Origin: Chlorogloeopsis sp038404745 | Lineage (GTDB): Bacteria; Cyanobacteriota; Cyanobacteriia; Cyanobacteriales; Nostocaceae | Assembly: GCF_038404745.2 (NCBI RefSeq) | Contig: NZ_JAYKTT020000082.1 | Coordinates: 1 to 64,000 of the forward strand | Reading direction: 5' to 3' | Length of the DNA stretch: 64,000 nucleotides | In this document: positions 60,896-64,000 of the stretch, piece after piece | Numbering within the stretch: position 1 is the first letter of the stretch | Layout: each line of letters begins with the position of its first letter | Translations under genes and position numbers: made by a program | The notes under the pieces: model-generated | The model's input: only the letters and a program-made list of their open reading frames with translations | Told to the model about the DNA's origin: nothing | Database searches by the model: none

Positions 60896-61486
60896 CTAAA
60901 ATTTTGTGAGAACGTACAACAAAGTAAAGAGGATAATCCAAATAATGTCTACGAAGTGCCAGTAAATTTCTGCCATTTCGATGCCAGTATGTTTCGTGGC
61001 AGAATAATGACCAGGACGACGCGATCGCCACAACACACCTAAAATTAACAGCAGTCCCACAAAAACGTGTAACCCGTGGAACCCCGTCATTAAGTAAAAA
61101 CAGTTGGAAAATATGTTAGTAGTCAGACCGTATCCTAAGGTCATGTACTCATAAGCTTGTCCGAGTAGGAAAACTGCACCCATGATTGCGGTGATGATGT
61201 ACCACTTGCGCATCCCTCGAACATCATTCCTTTTAATTGCCGTATCACCGAAGTGAATCACAAAACTACTAGAAACCAGAATGATGGTGTTAATTGTCGG
61301 CAATAATAACTCTACTTCCGTACCTTCTGGAGGCCAAACTTCGTTACTTCCTTTAAAAAACAAATAAGTGGCAAAAAACCCCCCAAACATTAAAGATTCC
61401 GACATAAGAAACGCTAATAGTCCCTTGACTCGTAAATCTTGATGTTCTTCGTGATGAGCTGGACTCGTTGTTGTTGCGATCGCCAT
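60896..61486 (-). CDS. ctaE: cytochrome c oxidase subunit III
   Basis: A 196-residue subunit of the heme-copper terminal oxidase. Five hydrophobic helices (LLAFLMSESLMFGGFFATYL, TINTIILVSSSFVIHFGDTA, WYIITAIMGAVFLLGQAYEY, MTGFHGLHVFVGLLLILGVL, YWHFVDIIWIILFTLLYVL). FHGLHVFVGL and EIYWHFVDIIW are family signatures. It is the third gene of ctaC-ctaD-ctaE, separated from ctaD by 224 bp with a repeat. Confidence 0.95.
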   Translation of the reverse strand: MAIATTTSPAHHEEHQDLRVKGLLAFLMSESLMFGGFFATYLFFKGSNEVWPPEGTEVELLLPTINTIILVSSSFVIHFGDTAIKRNDVRGMRKWYIITAIMGAVFLLGQAYEYMTLGYGLTTNIFSNCFYLMTGFHGLHVFVGLLLILGVLWRSRRPGHYSATKHTGIEMAEIYWHFVDIIWIILFTLLYVLTKF

Positions 61487-61529
61487 ATTATGTAATTGTT
61501 GAATGTTAGTAGATAGTAATTAGTTAGTA

Positions 61530-61591
61530 GGGGCGGCTTTAGAAGATAAATTATCTGTTTGAACGGCAAGATTATCAGCAAAACCCGCCCG
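61530..61591. repeat. ~60-bp AACGGCAA repeat, copy 2
   Basis: GGGCGGCTTTAGAAGATAAA, TTATCTGTTTGAACGGCAAG, ATTATCAGCAAAACCCGCCC; ends are inverted repeats (GGGCGG/CCGCCC). It matches 21693-21753. Located between ctaD and ctaE. Confidence 0.7.
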
Positions 61592-61710
61592 TACAGTAGA
61601 TAGTAGTTAGTAGCCTTTATAAACTGGGTACACCAGAACAGATAAACAAACTTTCTTCCCTTCTGCCTACCTGCGCCAGTTAAGAACCACTAACCACTAA
61701 CTACTAACCA

Positions 61711-63408
61711 CTAACCATTAGCAGCAACAGCCGTTTCACCTGTTTCCGAAACTGTACTATGGCCATTGATACCGTAATCGTAAGGGCCGTGAGTTACTAC
61801 GGGTAAGATTTCCCAGTTTTCAATCAGAGGCGGAGAACTGGTTGTCCACTCTAAAGTCATAGCATTCCAAGGATTGTCTCCGGCTTTCTTACCAGCAATC
61901 CAACTCCAGAGAATGTTAATTGTGAAGGGAATTACCGATATGCCCAAAACATAAGCACCAATCGTACAAATCTCGTTGATGGAGGTAAATTGCGGATCGT
62001 ACATTGCTACTCTTCGGGGCATTCCTTGTAAACCCAATTCATGCATGGGTAGGAAAGTCAAATTTGTACCGATAAAGGTAAGGATAAAGTGAATGCGACC
62101 TAAGGTTTCATTCATCATCCGTCCAGTGATTTTGGGGAACCAGTGGTAAATGCCAGCGTAAATACCAAATACGGAACCGCCAAACAATACGTAGTGGAAG
62201 TGTCCTACTACATAGTAGGTGTCGTGAACGTGAACATCAAAGGGTGCTGTTCCCAGGGTGACACCACCAATCCCACCTAGAACAAACATCATCAATAAGC
62301 CAACCGCAAACAGCATGGCACTGGTGAAGCGGATTTTGCCACCCCAGAGGGTTGCTACCCAACCAAAAATCTTCACACCAGTGGGAACGGCGACGATCAA
62401 GGTAGAGATGGTGAAGAACATCCGCATCCAACCGGGTGTGCCACTGGTAAACATATGGTGTACCCAAACGAACAAGCCCACAACGCAGATAGCCAGACTA
62501 GAATAGGCGATCGCTTTATAGCCAAAAATAGGTTTGCGCGCATGTACGGGTATGACTTCGGACATGATGCCGAAGATGGGCAGAATCATCAGATAAACTG
62601 CCGGATGGGAATAGAACCAGAATAGGTGTTGGTAAAGGACTACGTTACCGCCTGCATCTGGTTTGAAGAAGGATGTGCCAAAATGAAGGTCGAATAACAG
62701 TAGTATCAATCCTGCTGCTAACACTGGTGTAGATACCAGTGCTAAAACGGAAGTTGCCAAAATCGCCCAGCAAAATAGGGGAACTTGATCCCACTTCATG
62801 CTGGGAACTTTCATGAACAAGATGGTGATGACAAAGTTCAGCGAACCCAAAATGGAGGAGGTTCCTACCAAAACAATGGCGAGTACCCACAATGTTTGAG
62901 CAACCGGAGCAGTAACCAGACTCAGAGGAGGATAAGCCGTCCAACCAGATTGGGAACCACCACCGAAGAAGAAACTAGCTAATAGTAGCAAACCCGCAGG
63001 TGGGTTCAACCAAAAAGCGATCGCATTCAACTTCGGAAAAGCCATATCCCTAGCACCCACCATCAACGGCACCAGGAAATTGCCAAATCCTCCAATCGCA
63101 CTAGGGACGATCCAAAAGAAAATCATGATCGTCCCGTGATTCGTCATGAAAGCGTTGTAAAGGTTAGGTTCTAGCAAATCAGCATCGGGTGTTGCCAACT
63201 CAGCACGCATGGCAACTGCCATCAGCCCACCGATAAGGTAGAACAAAAACGCCGTTACTAAGTATTGGATGCCAATGACCTTATGGTCAACATTAAATGT
63301 GAAGTAGTGGTACCATTTCCACGCTTGGGGATGATGAGTGGTTCCGGCAACCACAACAGTAGAGGCTTCACTTCCCGGTGGATGATTCCGTGGAATTTCG
63401 AGCGTCAT
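61711..63408 (-). CDS. ctaD: cytochrome c oxidase subunit I
   Basis: A 565-residue, 12-helix catalytic subunit holding heme a and the heme a3-CuB centre. Heme-a His is in MTNHGTIMIFFWIVPS. WFYSHPAVYLMILPIFGIMS has the CuB His cross-linked to Tyr (HPAVY). VWVHHMFTSG supplies the His pair for CuB, and DTYYVVGHFHYVLFGGSVFG the heme ligands. The ATG at 63408 is preferred to the TTG at 63414. Part of respiratory electron transport in thylakoid or plasma membrane. Confidence 0.97.
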   Translation of the reverse strand: MTLEIPRNHPPGSEASTVVVAGTTHHPQAWKWYHYFTFNVDHKVIGIQYLVTAFLFYLIGGLMAVAMRAELATPDADLLEPNLYNAFMTNHGTIMIFFWIVPSAIGGFGNFLVPLMVGARDMAFPKLNAIAFWLNPPAGLLLLASFFFGGGSQSGWTAYPPLSLVTAPVAQTLWVLAIVLVGTSSILGSLNFVITILFMKVPSMKWDQVPLFCWAILATSVLALVSTPVLAAGLILLLFDLHFGTSFFKPDAGGNVVLYQHLFWFYSHPAVYLMILPIFGIMSEVIPVHARKPIFGYKAIAYSSLAICVVGLFVWVHHMFTSGTPGWMRMFFTISTLIVAVPTGVKIFGWVATLWGGKIRFTSAMLFAVGLLMMFVLGGIGGVTLGTAPFDVHVHDTYYVVGHFHYVLFGGSVFGIYAGIYHWFPKITGRMMNETLGRIHFILTFIGTNLTFLPMHELGLQGMPRRVAMYDPQFTSINEICTIGAYVLGISVIPFTINILWSWIAGKKAGDNPWNAMTLEWTTSSPPLIENWEILPVVTHGPYDYGINGHSTVSETGETAVAANG

Positions 63409-63530
63409 AAGCAATTTCCGCGATAATTTGTCTGTTGGTGGTTACAGCGTTTCTCAAGTTCGTAGCGCCTTGAAACGCAGAGGAACACAGAGGAAAACGC
63501 AGAGGGACGCAGAGTTGATTAACCACCAAA

Positions 63531-64000
63531 TTAATGACTATGAACTATTGACTCTATCCCCATTTTTTGGGTGTAGGGAGCGAGAAAATCTGATGTTGAT
63601 AATTCAGCAGGGTTCACTGCAACTGCTTGTTTTAGTTCCTGTTGGGCAATGCGGTTTTCTGCTAACCAGCTTTCAAACTCGGCGGGAGTATGAACAACTA
63701 CCTGCGATCGCATCGAACCGTGATAGCCACCGCACAATTCTGTACAAACGATGGGATATGTACCGACTTTAGTGGCGATAAACCGCAGTTTAGTTGGGAT
63801 ACCGGGAATTGCATCTTGCTTTAAACGAAATTGCGGTACCCAAAGAGAGTGAATTACGTCTGTGGCAGTCAGGTTCAGTTGTACATCAGCACCAACCGGA
63901 ACGTGTAATTCACCAGCTGTCACACCGCTGTTGGGATAATTGAAAATCCAGGCAAACTGCATTCCCGTGACATCGACTGCTAAGTCGGCGGGTTTTTCTG
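63531..64000 (-). CDS. ctaC: cytochrome c oxidase subunit II, 5' end outside the window
   Basis: The frame continues past the right edge (VDVTGMQFAWIFNYPNSG in the same frame), so the gene is cut by the window; about 156 C-terminal residues are present. The CuA site is complete: VIHSLWVPQF supplies the His, and CTELCGGYHGSM has the two Cys, His and Met in C-x3-C-x3-H-x2-M. GVTAGELHVPVGADVQLNLT is the cupredoxin strand region. CuA accepts electrons from cytochrome c6 or plastocyanin. A short tract with GCAGAGG-type repeats separates it from ctaD. Confidence 0.95.
   Translation of the reverse strand, partial: EKPADLAVDVTGMQFAWIFNYPNSGVTAGELHVPVGADVQLNLTATDVIHSLWVPQFRLKQDAIPGIPTKLRFIATKVGTYPIVCTELCGGYHGSMRSQVVVHTPAEFESWLAENRIAQQELKQAVAVNPAELSTSDFLAPYTQKMGIESIVHSH

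Noticed and set aside
1..64000. tRNA, rRNA, prophage, intact insertion sequence or replication origin
   Set aside because: No clover-leaf arms, rRNA signatures, integrase, phage structural genes or full IS ends were recognised by eye; a covariance-model search would be needed to exclude small RNAs.

Overview
The window comes from a filamentous, very probably heterocyst-forming cyanobacterium of the Nostocales type. The signs are abundant HIP1 octamers (GCGATCGC), the chlL/chlN genes of light-independent chlorophyll synthesis, a devBCA-type glycolipid exporter operon, a Mo-nitrogenase C-terminal-family protein and a nitrogenase-associated ArsC-like protein, very large hybrid histidine kinases, and many dispersed intergenic repeats. 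No rRNA, tRNA or CRISPR array was recognised, and no complete insertion sequence apart from a REP-associated transposase. Identifications rest on reading motifs; no database search was run.

Layout. 0-12 kb: murF, a methyltransferase-glycosyltransferase fusion, a STAND NTPase, a pentapeptide-repeat protein, a VapC-type toxin-antitoxin pair, a ferritin-like diiron protein, uppS and a glutamine-synthetase-family gene. 12-18 kb: two sensor kinases and a DUF89 protein. 18-22 kb: an MDR reductase, a truncated dienelactone hydrolase, ruvC, a YvcK-family gene and tsaE. 23-32 kb: devBCA, an M28 peptidase, a TauE/SafE-like membrane protein beside a secreted protein with possible metal ligands, and galE. 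32-40 kb: an ABC exporter, a polyprenyl-phosphate sugar transferase and the chlL-DUF5331-chlN operon. 41-43.5 kb: an accessory patch with a SMI1-HEAT protein, remnants of a toxin and an antitoxin, and a RAYT transposase with its REP palindromes. 43.7-47 kb: clpB and an unusual aldo/keto-reductase-fold protein. 48-55 kb: a signalling cluster on one strand: a REC-wHTH-Hpt-REC-REC-GGDEF protein, a kinase with an ethylene-receptor-type sensor and four PAS domains, and a single-domain receiver. 55-64 kb: a Mo-nitrogenase C-terminal-family protein, a secreted beta-helix protein, an ArsC-like protein, a cupin and the ctaC-ctaD-ctaE cytochrome oxidase genes, with ctaC running off the right edge.

The most unusual feature is a family of G-rich/C-rich repeats built on GACACGGGGACAAGGGG. 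They lie between genes, and they also occur in frame inside four proteins: a peptidase, the YvcK-family tail, the multi-receiver regulator, and the ethylene-receptor-like kinase twice, once within its ATPase domain. The core motif has no stop codon in any of the six frames, which would let copies land in genes without ending them. The second main point is the 48-55 kb cluster, where a sensor keeping the ethylene- and copper-binding residues of plant ETR1 sits next to a multi-output phosphorelay protein.
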